DNA from: Lepidodermella squamata
Lineage: Eukaryota; Gastrotricha
Length of the DNA: 64,000 bases
Reading direction: 5' to 3'
Assembly: GCA_047495785.1 (NCBI GenBank)
Contig: JBLDXI010000066.1
Coordinates: 434,001 to 498,000, forward strand
Every line of letters starts with the position of its first letter. Position 1 is the first letter of the stretch. Below the pieces are notes generated by a model. It saw only the letters and a program-made list of their open reading frames with translations, searched no databases and had not been told where the DNA came from. Positions 1 to 10,901 of the stretch are shown piece by piece. A program made the position numbers and the translations under genes.

Positions 1-634
1 GCTGACTCGCTTCTACAGGCCGCCAGTTTCTGGCACCAGAGCGATCCGGACAAGATTTCAGGTAAATTTTGTTCCCAACGTTTCGAGTCTGATATTTATG
101 TCTCTAAGTTGACGTCAGAGACCTGAATGGTGTTTTCTGGATAAAAATTGTCGTTCGCCCGGAAAATACACTTTTGCTCGATACAATTTACGAACCTTTC
201 GATAGCCATTCGATGCCAGCGCGAAAATCCGCCTTAATTTTTTCAATCCTGCCCGCGAAATATTGACATTTGGCATAGAATTCTCTCTTTCGAATGATGA
301 TAGCGAGACTGTAGGGTGCGAATTAAAGGAATGCTAGGGTGTCGCGGCGCCCCAGCTAGCAGCTCTGGGACCCTAAACATAGGAAGGCTCAACAAACCAG
401 AGGGGGGGGGCCCTTTGGTTTAATCGGCTGGGTGCTAGAAACCTGCTAGAAAACAACCCAGCTACCGGATCCTACTTCGCACACTGCGAGACTGCATGCG
501 ATTTCAAGGAAACCATGTCTCCTGGAGCGATTTTCGCCATTGTTCTCGGTTCTATCCTAGCGTTGCTGGGCGTGGCGAAACTGTTCATTGGAATTTGCAG
601 TCGTAACAAACAAAATTACAAACAGTATTTGTGA
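1..634 (+). pseudogene. Decayed copy of the small type I membrane protein family (copy A1)
   Basis: This is a broken relative of the intact gene at 14484-15118. Positions 1-61 match the end of its signal-peptide exon, followed by the same short intron and the exon-2 opening 'TTGACGTC' near 107. The middle of exon 2 is lost: sequence after about 195 jumps to the part just before the membrane segment. The reading frame is shifted, and a 175-bp transposon (312-486) splits the remainder. Positions 487-634 still encode the C-terminal end, with the membrane helix and the tail ending NYKQYL-stop. The true start lies outside the window. Homology to the intact copy is clear by eye, so the pseudogene call is firm; whether the C-terminal piece is ever transcribed is unknown. 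Confidence 0.85.
312..486. mobile_element. hAT-like MITE inserted in pseudogene A1
   Basis: The 175-bp insertion is flanked by perfect 8-bp target duplications CGAGACTG at 304-311 and 487-494. Its ends are imperfect inverted repeats (TAGGGTGCGAA at the left, TTCGCACACTG at the right). Removing it restores a continuous frame resembling the intact copy at 14484-15118. The same family occurs at 61549-61710, also with an 8-bp duplication. An 8-bp target site and CAG/CTG-type ends are typical of hAT non-autonomous elements. It carries a run of ten G at about 402. Confidence 0.85.
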
Positions 635-1140
635 AAAGTTTGAAAAATGATTAATTTCAATATATTGAAGAATTTTTCTGCAAGTAAAGAAATATCCCGT
701 TCTGTAGCTTTGCGCCTTTTGCTTTTATCATTCATTTAACAGACTCAGCAATACCAAAGCCTACAATTGCGTATTAATGGTTAATGGATTGTTCTTTACT
801 TATGCGAAACATTTGATGCCCCATCGTAAAATTTGATGAAAAACACGTGAAAAAATACTACACACACTTATAAATTCAGCGCGCACGAGAAAATTCTACA
901 TCCATATGTTTGCATAACACATGAAATAAGGCATGAATTCAGTTTCAAACCCATGAATTTGGGGAAAAAATTGAGCCCTAAATGGTAGGCTTTTCACTAA
1001 AGCTTATACAACGTGTGCTTAAGTTTCATTCTCTTTCATAAAAGCTTGTAATTCATGGGGTAGATTTTCATTCTTTTATTGCATGTTTTATAACTTTAAT
1101 TCCTCAAATCATCAAGCTAATGACGTTTTCTTCATGGTGA
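635..1140. repeat. 3' flank duplicated together with the gene family
   Basis: This gene-free stretch follows pseudogene A1. About 770-945 is clearly similar to 15240-15400, downstream of intact copy A3: shared stretches include 'tattaatggttaatgga' and 'tttgatgccccatcgtaaaa'. The gene family was therefore duplicated with its 3' flank. No open frame is seen here. Confidence 0.7.
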
Positions 1141-1530
1141 CAGGCCTGAAAAACGTTCAGTTTTCAAATGGCTTGTGCTAATTGACATGCCTATTGTCAC
1201 CAATAAGCCGAAGAATTGTATCAGAGTTCTTCATGAGATTTTCAACCTGCGAGTTAAGCTATTGCCTGAATTTACAATATCGCGGAAACTCACCGAAGTT
1301 GGGACCAAGAAACTGAAGCTAGATCTCATCAACCGCCAGTTCGTCGTCTACAAGTTCACATGTGGCCAGTGTGACGCTGGAATGACAGCCGGAATGACGG
1401 AGAAGCACCTTCAAGAGCGCGCTGAAAAACATTGGCTGAAGTCAGGCTCGATCGGATAGCATTTGCGCTTACATGAATAGCCTGATGGCTTCAACCTGCA
1501 CGCATGTTTCAAGGTTTTACGCAGTAATGC
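1141..1530 (+). pseudogene. Penelope-like or related retroelement fragment (GIY-YIG-like)
   Basis: The open frame ending at 1459 contains VVYKFTCGQCDAG followed by AGMTEKHLQERAEKH, and then, after a stop, an IG-HLRLHE-like continuation. This matches the look of the GIY-YIG endonuclease end of Penelope-like elements: 'vYkf.C..C...Y.G.T.r.L..R..eH' with a later histidine. The first Tyr of the GIY/YVG motif is replaced (AGMTAGMT), and an in-frame TAG interrupts the frame, so this is a dead fragment. No promoter or full reverse transcriptase is visible upstream. The assignment rests on motif resemblance only. Confidence 0.5.
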
Positions 1531-2887
1531 AGTAACAGATGGGACTGTTTATTGCTTGTTGATAGAGGAAATCAAACTAACATACTCGCAATCAAACGCG
1601 CAATCAGATTATTGAAGCTATATCAGTGCTATTCCTAATTTTGCTGTGGAATTACCATCAGGGCGGTTTTACCATGAGGTACGCACTCGAGAATTGTGCC
1701 CTGTGCCCTTGGCTCCGTAGCCGGCGACACGTCTTCCTGTCAGCTTGATTAACGGTCCCGGAAACGCCGCATTCAATGCGTGGAAGAATGATTGGTGTTG
1801 GCGGAACCCGTGCCTCTTCGCCGACAGTGAGGTGCTTGGACCGCTCGACCACTTGCTCCTCCTCATAGGACTCGCATTGTTATAGACTCGCTAACGGGTG
1901 CTGGCGTCACCAGCTTTTTCACCCGCTCATTCCGCATTGATGTATGACGTATGAAGTATGACAATTTGCGTCATTTTGGCGCTCTCGCTTGCGTCTTATT
2001 GCTTTTCCACTGGGGGAAGTGTCTCATGGTAACCAAATTTTACCATGCCCCTCACTAGAAGCTTCATTACATAGAGCGAAGTACTGCTAGGGATGGTAGG
2101 GATTATCCCTGCCAGTTCCATCGGTCCGCAAGGTGAGCTCAGACAAAGACCAAAGGGGGGACCCTTATGCTGATTTTTGTTCCGCGGTTCTACTTCGCTC
2201 TACGGTCTATGATTCGCACTATGGATCAAGAAATGTTCATAGTTGCGCCGGGTCCGTCTTGTCTTCGATTTCGCCATTTCCCTTGTTGGCGCTTGGTCGT
2301 CCATGATGTCGCCCATTACCGGCGCTTTGTCACTAATCAATTGAGTGGTTAAATGGTGACTTAATCGCATATGGGATGCTAAGCACCACAGTCATGCCAA
2401 TTTGCAAACAAGCTTATCGAGCAGGATCATGAAGATTTCAGCTACACTAACTACCTCGGCGATCATGGCTAGGCTCAGGAGGGAATGGAGGCTGTTTGTC
2501 GATGAATGAGGTCAAAACCAAAATTACAGCGTTTTGGACTCAAAAGCTAAGAACAACTCTCAGGCCAGCTGCCTAATCGCACTAGCAGTGGGCGACTTTA
2601 CATTAATGCCTAATAATAATAATACTTAAATTTTTTGCTATTGGATGTTCAAGAATAATATTTAAAAATTATAATTGTTATTATATTTACCACTGGTGCT
2701 AACAAACAATTGCTTCGCATCGTCCCCCACAACCAAGCTAATTTCGGATAGAATGTATGCTCAGTTGTCGACGAGTTAAAAATAAAACTGTCCATAAACA
2801 TCCTCAAGCTGCTCGATCATCCAAAGTTTCATCCAGTCATCCATCCGCTTTTCGTTTTAATTAAAATTGTCAATTAAAACCTTGGTT
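1531..2887. repeat. Gene-free interval with dispersed repeats
   Basis: Positions 1873-2065 are similar to 60835-61020 (shared 'gtgctggcgtcaccag'-like, 'aatttgcgtcatt' and 'attaccatg' blocks), so this is a dispersed repeat. Positions 2072-2202 form a small element ending in the inverted repeats TAGAGCGAAGTA and TACTTCGCTCTA; a partial copy of its right end lies at about 5345-5380. The rest, up to the start of the next gene at 2888, shows only AT-rich sequence with no convincing coding frame. Confidence 0.6.
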
Positions 2888-4379
2888 ATGGCTTTCAGAC
2901 TGGCTGTTATCGCGGCGACATTAGGCATTGTCGTTAGTCGTAAGTTACCGTCTCTCTAATCCTTCCAAGGCTCATGTCGATTTCGTCTTTTCAGAAACAA
3001 CTGTCAGCCCTGCGAAGATTGTCGAATGCTCGACTGGAGTGAGCACGACCGACGCGTTCAATACCGACGGCATGCTGTACGATCTCAACTATCGGTATGT
3101 CTACTGCCCCGACGGCAGCTACCTGACCTCGTGGAAGCTCAAATTCACTCCGAATGCGTCTGCTTCGTCTGCCCAGTATGAATACAAGTGCTGCAAGGCG
3201 CCGTCTGTCGGAAAGTGCAGACAGGTTACGAACGACCTGACGGATGGTAATGGCTTTGCTGCTGTCTCCCTCGAAAAACAGGATATCAAGTGCAACGCGA
3301 ATGAGTTTCTGAAAGGCTTCCACCTGACCACATTGTGGAGTCAGATCAGGTTCAACTATGCATGCTGCCAGGTTAGTATCGAGATCGTGTACCAAATTTA
3401 CCTACGAGCTCGTCCCACTTTGGGGGAGGTTTCTGATGGCCAAGGCCTAAGAGTCCAGGAAACGTTCAGATTATCAGGCGCCATCTCACCATCTCACATG
3501 TTTATTTTTCATTTCCAGATTGAAGGCGAATTCGATGTTATTCCCAGGGCGCTAACAACCGATTACGACAAGGAAAGTAACAAAACGACGACCTTAGACC
3601 GCCACAATCTCGCCTGCGCGGACGGTGAGCTCATGCAGAGGTGGCACCTGCAACGCGATGTAGACCAGGGTATGGTGCGCTTTGAATACACATGCGCTAA
3701 AATCAATCTGCGTGAGTTGCAATCCGCACAAGACAGGTTTAAATTGAAAAATATTGCTTCTATGTAGCTCCGAAGTGGTACGAGAAGTGCTCTAATGCCA
3801 CCCTGAAAACCAGACTGGCCGATGACCCTGATGGCAAAACGTACCAGCTCAATTTGCAGACCGTGCAATGTCCCGAGAGGAACTATATCACTTCCTTCGG
3901 ACTGGCCAGGCCTAGCGCAACCACCGTCCAGTACGCGTACACGTGTTGCGCTGCCCCCATGATGCCGGTGTGCCGCGAAATCCAGAACGCTTGGACCCCT
4001 GGCTACTACGGCGACACCAACTTTCTGGACAGGCAAGCTGTCACATGCAAAGCTAACGAAGTCCTGAACCGATTTGTCCTAGTTACCGACCGTCTCACAA
4101 TTGCCGAAGGTTCAATTTCCTACTACTACACCTGCTGCTCGGTGCGAATTTCAGAATTCAAACTGCTACTGTTTTAATAAAATGTGTTTACAGGTCACAG
4201 GTAAGGTCACCACTACCAACCATGTGACTGATGAAATCGACCACAAGGGCAAAACGTTTGCTCTCGCCAACTACCGCCCGACCTGTCCCGACGGCAGGTT
4301 GCTGCAACAGTTTCAACTGAAGCGCGGTCCTGGCGGCAACCACCGATACGAGTACACCTGTGCTAAGGTCGAGGAGTGA
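2888..4379 (+). CDS. Secreted Cys-rich protein with two tandem YxYxC(C)-type repeats
   Basis: Five exons close in phase: 2888-2939, 2995-3371, 3519-3711, 3768-4141, 4194-4379, giving 393 residues. Residues 1-17 are a hydrophobic signal peptide. The rest is an internal duplication: exons 2+3 and exons 4+5 each encode one copy, with introns at matching places. Each copy has three modules patterned C-P/A-(D/E)-G/R...L..(W/F).L.....(Y/F).Y.C(C): for example YCPDGSYLTSW with YEYKCC, CNANEFLKGF with FNYACC, and CADGELMQRW with FEYTC. The regular Cys and aromatic spacing is faintly reminiscent of dermatopontin (W..YC modules), but this is inference; the family is not recognised. A probable extracellular, disulfide-bonded protein. 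AATAAA signals follow at about 4444 and 4505. No close paralogue is present in the window. Confidence 0.85.
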
Positions 4380-6566
4380 ATCGGACAAGAGGAGCAGGTT
4401 GCAGTTTAGTCGAGAAATTGATGGTAAATTATGGTTGAAGGGAATAAATCGTAATCATTCATTAATCGAGGCGGTTGATAGTCAGCAGATTAATGATCAG
4501 CGTTGAATAAAATATAACAAGACATAATGTGTGAACATTTTGATTCAGGAAGTCCTCCCATCTCGTGATTCCTAGTCACCCTCTTGTCTATCCTCTATTT
4601 ATTCGTACAGTTCTGAGCTAGCTTTCGACGCACGGTTTATAAGATTTTTCGACCTCCCGAAAACATACAAGGGATATTACGAAAAATTCCGGGCACTTGG
4701 AGCGTTAACAGAAACTTTGATCAACACTATGTCTAGCACCACCTGCGAGGAAATACTTCCAAACCATGTTGCTAATCACCTAGATAGCGTGGCGAATGCT
4801 GTCCCCAATGTGAGTCATGAAATATAAAGTAACTGTACCTATTTATTGATTCTCATGATTCTGATAATTGATCCTCATTTATTCAAAATATCTGTGAACG
4901 ATCTAGGCCTAGTTTTTAAACATCCGAAAATTGGCCGAAAATTCTTCGTAAAAATAAAAAAATACCACTCAGGGTGTATCTCAGGGAGCTCGAACTGACT
5001 GGGTTTGGTGTAATCCTAAAATCCGACTCCCTTTAACGAATGAACGATATCCAATTGGAATAAATCTATGCCTCTGACTCAACGAGAATCTGAACTTTCG
5101 AAGAAGCTCAATAATTTTAACGTTAATGTGGAGCCAATGTTGTTGTTGTTTTGTATTGTCAATATCAAAATGGACAAATGGAATTTGAACCGGACTGAAT
5201 TTAACTCTGATTTTTCTGCCGGCTATGAGTGGATTGCCCGATTAACATTGTTGTGAGCGTTCGGCTTAAGCTCTTAAATAAAAGACTTAAGCTCTTAAAT
5301 GAATGAATAAAAGCTTCCCTTATGTCGATTTTCCTTATCCCTATCAGTTCCGCGGTCCTACTTCGCTCTATGCTTCATTATATCCAAGTTGTTAGCAAGC
5401 TAGACCGCTTCATTAATTTCCCTTCACCTACTTAATATCACAGGACCTTTGATAGCGGAGGAAAGATGAAAGCATGGATAGACGGCCCCTAATTTCGCGC
5501 AATTCTATACCACTCATCGTGAACTGAAAACTGAAGCGAATCAGCCCGCGGAGCAGTTCATGGCGGCCGGGTGGTGCGGAAGTTGGCCCATTTTCGACTT
5601 GGCATTTTCAGCTGAATCGACGGTAAAAAGCTCGCTTCAACCGCGAATATTACTTCACCAGGGTCCAATTTGACACTCGTCAGCAATTTTCATCATTTTG
5701 GGCTAAACATGAAGAGCAATTAAGTGTATTTGAACAGTCTAGTGAAGTTGAACAGTCTAGTTTAGGCGTTCAGGAGAAAAGCTTTAGAGCCGCTGAAGCA
5801 ATCGCTTGTCTTGATGGTAAAGGAAATTCAGAGTAGGGAGGATGTCAATCGTTCATAGAATTTCGAATGAACATCAATAAGAACCCAAGCGTGCAGTGAT
5901 TTAAGAAAAATAATCTACCATCGGTATGATTGAGAATTTACCAAAGTATTTCTGCATTGTTTCTACCGCATCAGATGAAAAAAACAAAAAGCGAGAAAAT
6001 CGCTGATGTTTTCAAAGCGCATCAATGTCAGACCGCGTTCACTGTTCGTTGACAGAAGGTTCAGCTTGAGAACATGAAATAAAGCCAGTGGAAGCTGTGG
6101 AATCGGCTTGAAGCAGCACTTCATTTATGGGCGTAATATTATAGGGTGGTAGTAAATCAGGTCGAAAAGTTATTAATAACATGAATCATCACTCACTATC
6201 GAAGAGGTATTGTTAGAGCATATACTATCGCATGTTTTTAATATTCAGCGCATCGACCACCTTAATGAATCAATAAAAGTGTCGACCGAAAAGTTCCTAT
6301 GTTCTCCAAGTATATTATAAGCAAGATGTCCAACCACCGCAGACAAAACGTCGTTAGCGACGCGCTAAAACAATGCTTCGATGACTCATTCGATCCTATA
6401 AGGAGCCTAACAAAATGATGCAATGCATTCAGTTTTTCGAGCACTAGTCGTGTAGATCATCATTTTAATTTACGTTCAAGTGTCTCACATTTCGTTAAAA
6501 GAACTAGAAATTATTAAGTTCTTCTTCTTTGGGACTTCTTTCGGTTCAACGCTATAACGATAAACA
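4380..6566. other. Mostly empty interval with one candidate orphan exon and a duplicated promoter segment
   Basis: Besides the candidate exon at 4611-4809 listed separately, positions 6195-6290 closely match 15688-15782 (shared 'catgtttttaatattcag' and 'atcgaccaccttaatgaatc'). Both lie a few hundred bases upstream of paralogous genes (6567 and 15877) and so probably belong to the duplicated 5' flank. An open frame without a start at about 5627-5836 is unsupported by splice sites or homology. Nothing else is recognisable. Confidence 0.5.
4611..4809 (+). CDS. Orphan candidate exon, unknown product
   Basis: A 66-codon open frame is bounded by a plausible acceptor (tattcgtacag) and a donor (AAT|gtgagt). 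Its translation, with FFDLPKTYKGYYEKF early on and EEILPNHVANHLDSV near the end, looks like structured protein rather than random sequence. No partner exons were found on either side, so it could be a remnant of a gene or of a transposon. Product not recognised. Confidence 0.3.
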
Positions 6567-7193
6567 ATGCGATTTTTGCTCTTGGTATCAGCACTTTTAT
6601 CCGTCACTCATGGCTCAGAAAAAGCTGACTATTCAAGTGTGTCGTAAATTTTTGAATTATCCCCGGGGTTAGCTAATTTTGTTGTAGTTGACTTCTCAAA
6701 CAGTTCCTGGTGCAAGGAAGAGCCTCAGACACTTAAAATATACCGTTATGCAAATATCGCAGTTAATAACGCCGTAACCTTGCCCTACTGCTCAGTAATC
6801 ATTGCTGATGACGACCAATATCACTTCAAAATAAAATGGCTCACCGAGTTCGTCCAAACCAATTACATTAATGCTAGTTTGCAACTGGCGACTCGATCTA
6901 GGGATATCGAAAACTGGGCCGAGCTGACGTCCGAAGAAACGAAGCAATTCGCCAAAATTACGCTGCTCAATCCAAATCAGGAGCCTGTTAACTTCGGCGT
7001 GACTTTTTCCACGACGAAATCGAGCGCGCACAGTCCGTTGAGTACTGGTCAAATAGTTGGGATCGCTATTGCAGTGATTTTTCTGCTTTTCCTGATCGGT
7101 TTCTTATTCTGGTGTTGTTGCCCTTGTGGCACTTGGAGCAAGAAACAGAGGGACAAAATGTTGGCCTGCTGCTGTAGATGCTGTCGTACATAG
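6567..7193 (+). CDS. Small type I membrane protein, family copy B1
   Basis: Two exons: 6567-6636 (signal peptide MRFLLLVSALLSVTHG, ending phase 1) and 6688-7193, with a 51-nt intron using a GTGTGT donor. The mature part opens I-DFSNSSWCK, has a second Cys in LPYCSV, a conserved LATRSR and NWAEL, then a hydrophobic helix (about GIAIAVIFLLFLIGFLF). The tail is unusually Cys-rich (CCCPC, ACCCRCC), suggesting palmitoylation (inference). It is closest to copy B2 at 15877-16530; both share KSSAxSPL before the helix. The last codon and stop come from a transposon inserted at 7189 (see separate feature): without it the frame would run CCR-R-stop. Family unrecognised; extracellular role unknown. Confidence 0.85.
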
Positions 7194-7430
7194 ACAACTC
7201 TATACAGATCGGAAACTAGCGGAATATTTATTGGACAAGTTTTATATTGCCAGATAGAGATTTTCTCTGGGAATTTTAGAGAATAATTAAAAAACGAAAA
7301 AATTACAATGGGTGGATAGGGCGATGAGTGAATACAAATAAAGGTCGCGTGCCAACTTTTTCACGTTTTGGTGTGAATTTATTTACTATAGGAAGATCGC
7401 TAGTTTCCGATCTGTATAGAGTTGTCTATG
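7189..7430. mobile_element. MITE with 33-bp perfect terminal inverted repeats at the B1 stop codon
   Basis: A 33-bp sequence starting CATAGACAACTCTATACAG at 7189 recurs as its exact reverse complement ending at 7430. The flanks are CTGTCGTA (7181-7188) and CCGTCGTA (7431-7438), an 8-bp target duplication with one mismatch. The element length is 242 bp with no coding capacity. It was inserted into the last codons of gene B1 and provides the current TAG stop. Confidence 0.85.
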
Positions 7431-7590
7431 CCGTCGTAGATAAAATTATATTCATTACATGATCATTGTTGAAAATGCTTGATTAAACCCTTGTACTCTC
7501 TCATTCCGTCTATGTACCATCTTTTATAGGCATTGTTTTATCTAGCTAGCCTGTCCTGTAGAACATTAAAATTATCATATTATAAGTATG

Positions 7591-7830
7591 TCTCCGTTGA
7601 GCTCTTGTTGAGCACAGGTGATAGGTTATAGGTATCGAGTGCTCAATATCGTTGTGCACCATTGAGCACCAGTTGAGCACCTCGGAGTTTCTCGCTAAAG
7701 GCCAAGAAACTCCTTTGAAAAAATTTAATCAGGCAAATCCGATGCGTGCTCCATTGAGCACACGTTTTTGAGCACTCGTTGACAAAATTGAGCACAAGTT
7801 GCGCACTTGAGCAAAAGTGCTGAACGGAGA
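7591..7830. repeat. Foldback element made of TTGAGCAC repeats
   Basis: The stretch begins TCTCCGTTGAGC and ends GCTGAACGGAGA, an imperfect inverted repeat. Inside, TTGAGCAC or close variants recur about nine times on the plus strand. It is followed by a TTATTA microsatellite (about 7831-7890). No target duplication is evident. Confidence 0.65.
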
Positions 7831-8639
7831 TTTATTATTATTATTATTACATACTACTATTATTATTATTATATTATATTATTATATCATTTCGTATTTT
7901 GTTCTATGTGTTACTGTTTTGCGAATGTGATGAACATAAGATGTTGCCCCTAGCGAAAAAAAACATTAATAAAAGGCTATAATTGAGAGAATTTCAGCGA
8001 TTTTTAGCTGACAAATAATAGCTCATAAAGCTATTGCTTATTGCACCTCTATAATGAGCCTCAATTGGCCATCGCAAAAAACGAAAGTTTGGAGCTCTAT
8101 TATAGCATATTATAATGTCATGGAAGGCGTCAAGGTACTTTTTTCTTAATTACTTACGCCTGTCAGGCACCACCACCACCGGGGCCTGGCCGACTGGTCG
8201 GGGTCTGCCAGGGTGCCCTTGGGGCAGCTGACCGGCAGCGGCAAATGGGACTCGGGCAGTTAGGAACCAGGGACCTCAAACTTGTTAAATAAATAGCAAA
8301 ATATTACACGTTTTGAAACTTGATCGGGTCAAGAAGTGAAATTTATGCATGCGTGTTTTCTCATTTGCATGCACAGCGACCTCGCGGCCACAAAATCATG
8401 AGATTTCAAGATGTCTGTAATAATCAATTTTGGAGACTCGTGTAGAAGACGGTCTTCGAACCTATTATTGACATCTGAACCAAACTCTTCTATTATGATT
8501 TTTCACGGTCTCTATTATTGATATAAAATGAGAGTTAGCCTCTAACGCTCGCCGTCACGGTCTAATTTAAAGAAGAAATTTTCACTAGGGTGATAATTAT
8601 AGCTAGTAAATTTTGTTTATTAAAAAAAAATTGTGACTA

Positions 8640-9387
8640 AAGTATGCGTAATATTTTTTTGCATCGCATTTTTTCAACAACTTTTCAACCATGAGGAATT
8701 TTTTAAAGTGGTTTTCACCAGTCGATAGATCTAGTCTGCGGTAAACTTTCCTCACATTTTCATTTGAATTGGGTGCGAGAGAAAAAATTGGTGACGAAAG
8801 TTCTGTCCGCGATTTTTACTGAAAATTCTCATTTTTGAAAAATGGCATTTTACAGGATTTGAGGTTGGAAGACATCATCCTGTTGAAAGGCTTTATCGGA
8901 ATTTTTTTAGCAGGGAATTAGGTCAATAACGCGCTGTCAACAAGGAAATTCAACTTAGCGGCCACAAAGAAGGTCTTATCCACCAAACCCGATCCGAAAT
9001 GAATTTTCGGAATTGTTTGAATGATTTGTGCCAATTTTATGAAGCCTTCAGTTTTGGATGGTTGTACAATGTTTTTTCAGGAATCGGTGACGTAGATCCA
9101 TTACGGACCATCCTCTCAAAAAAGCTTGAAGCCTCTGGTAAGAGAGACAATCAATTCAGACCAAATAAGATGCAAAAATGCCATTTTTCAAAAATTAGAA
9201 TTTTCAGTAAAAATCGCGGACAGAACTTTCGTCACCAATTTTTTCTCTCGCACCCAATTCAAATGAAAATTTGAGAAAAGTTTACCGCAGACTAGATCTA
9301 TCGACTGGTGAAAACCACTTTAAAAAATTCCTCATGGTTGAAAAGTTATTGAAAAAATGCGATGCAAAAAAAATATTACGCATACTT
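8640..9387. mobile_element. Tc1/mariner-type MITE with ~215-bp inverted repeats
   Basis: Left arm 8640-8855 and right arm 9172-9387 are near-perfect reverse complements (ends AAGTATGCG and CGCATACTT). TA dinucleotides flank both ends (8638-8639 and 9388-9389), the target site of Tc1/mariner elements. The ~315-bp centre contains an open frame around 8999-9274 that mostly reads through the right arm and has no transposase motif, so the element is non-autonomous. The surrounding 7890-9837 interval has no recognisable gene; 8165-8260 is notably GC-rich. Confidence 0.85.
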
Positions 9388-9586
9388 TATAATTCGAGCT
9401 TAGTCCATTGGCGAAAAAGGAAAATGATTATAGAGCAAAAACGAGATTGAGGACAAGGTGCTTCGATCCTTGTTTGCCGTGCCAAAGTTAATCTGATCTC
9501 CATGGGCATGAGCTTACAATCAAATTGCCTAATTATTGAAAATAAATGAATTTCTGCTATGTTGAAATAAATCACTTTGACGAAGA

Positions 9587-9850
9587 TGGAAAACTTGTAC
9601 AGGTTAATCCTTGGTTCGTATTTGCAACGACCAAAAGAAGCTACAAAGTTTCCTCCCTTTACTGCGCTTTACTTCTCATATAATGATGAGATATTGTGAT
9701 TTCGGAAATTGAATCGCACAACACAGGTTCATAATGGCTTCACGATCGATATAATAATATGATGACAAAATCACATCAGAGAACCAAATCTTCAACTATT
9801 AGTTCAGCCGAAACTCATGGGCATCAGAAGCAAATTATGAAATCCGTTCT
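9587..9850. repeat. Duplicated 5' flank of the type I membrane protein family
   Basis: This stretch matches 14205-14495 upstream of intact copy A3 (shared blocks such as 'gaccaaaagaagc'-like and 'agagaaccaaa'-like). It leads directly into pseudogene copy A2 and shows that promoter and gene were copied as a unit. Confidence 0.65.
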
Positions 9851-10110
9851 ACTTCTTTGCATTACAGATTACAGCAGACTCGCTTCTTCAGATCGCCGGT
9901 TCCTGGCAACAGAGCAGGTCGGCCGAGATTTGGGGTAAATTTACTTCCCCAGCAGTATCTGATTATGATATTCCTGTCTCTATAGTTGACGTCTCTAGAC
10001 CTGAATGGTGCACTCAGATGAACAAACTGACATTCTCGCGAAAAATACAGTTTTCCTTAAATAATTCGACAACCTCGTGTTTTTGCGGCGGAAAATAACT
10101 CCCATATTGC
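9838..10110 (+). pseudogene. Truncated copy A2 of the type I membrane protein family
   Basis: ATG at 9838 opens a signal-peptide exon very similar to that of A3 (ATGAAATC-GTTCTA), with a 9-bp insertion (acagattac duplicated). An intron of about 50 nt follows, then exon 2 opening V-DVSRPEWC, which keeps the family Trp-Cys pair. The frame continues through LTFSRKIQFS and stops after CFCGGK, where similarity to A3 ends at about 10105 at the border of another repeat. The second half of the ectodomain and the membrane helix are missing. It might yield a short secreted peptide, but pseudogene is the simplest reading. Confidence 0.75.
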
Positions 10111-10850
10111 TATTATAAATTGCTTTTTGTTATTTTATTTCTTAAACTTCTCGCATCTTAGCATGAATAATTATCGAATTACAGATCGAAAAAATATTGC
10201 TTTCTCAAACGCGTATCAACTCCTTCTCATCTCTATCCACAGCCCTTTCTCCGCTCTGTGACCTTGAGGCGAATCACTGACATTCAGTGATGCGGAATAA
10301 TTAATCTATTATATATATCACTGCAGTTCGGCCGTCGAATTCCTTTGGACGAATAAATGAAGCGCACTATTCCTTGTTTGACATGTAGTACGTGGATGAT
10401 GAGCCTAAACGGTATGCAGCGCATTCCAAGTCGGCCTCACATGCCTTGCTGCATACAGATGATGGAATCCACGCTTCACGCGCTGATTAGTAGCGATTAC
10501 ACTGTTGTGGAACATGCACTGTCAACAAGGATCCAATCATCAGGTTGTTGCATGACGACGTTTGCTAGAAGGAAAGTAGCAGCGATCTTGTAGAACATGT
10601 ATAATTCGAGAATAAATAAAATATTATGTGAGAAATGCGGAGAAAAATGTGTAGAATGCTTAACCCGACTGATATATTGCTTCCTTGTGGGGTTTTCGAG
10701 TTTATTGAACCAGTTGTTGGCCGCTAGAGGGCGAAACGAGCGAGCGAAAAGCATTATTACCCTGTTTATAAACGAAAGCCATCGATCAGTTGGCTTCGTT
10801 TGCGTTAACTTGGAGCGGCAGACCGTGAAAACAGCGCAATCACGAAACAG
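10105..10850. repeat. Segmental duplicate of 61740-62660
   Basis: Blocks in the same order are shared with 61740-62660: 'gttattttatttctt', 'cactattccttgtttga'-like, 'acggtatgcagcgcatt', 'gcgatcttgtagaacatg' and 'gagtttattgaacca'. Divergence is considerable and indels are frequent. No long open frame is conserved between the copies, so it is probably an old non-coding or transposon-derived duplication. Confidence 0.7.
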
Positions 10851-10901
10851 CGAACGCGACAAAACAGCGCCAATAGTATAATTCGGTATTTGTCTTTTTT
10901 T

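Noticed and set aside
2991-3395. 134-codon minus-strand frame
   Set aside because: It is the antisense shadow of exon 2 of the Cys-rich gene; it has no splice structure and no motif.
5627-5836. Open frame of about 70 codons (AKHEEQLSVFEQ)
   Set aside because: No start codon, no clear splice borders and no homology; composition alone is not enough.
8165-8260. GC-rich patch resembling a tRNA-derived SINE head
   Set aside because: No A-box/B-box pair with proper spacing and no cloverleaf could be drawn.
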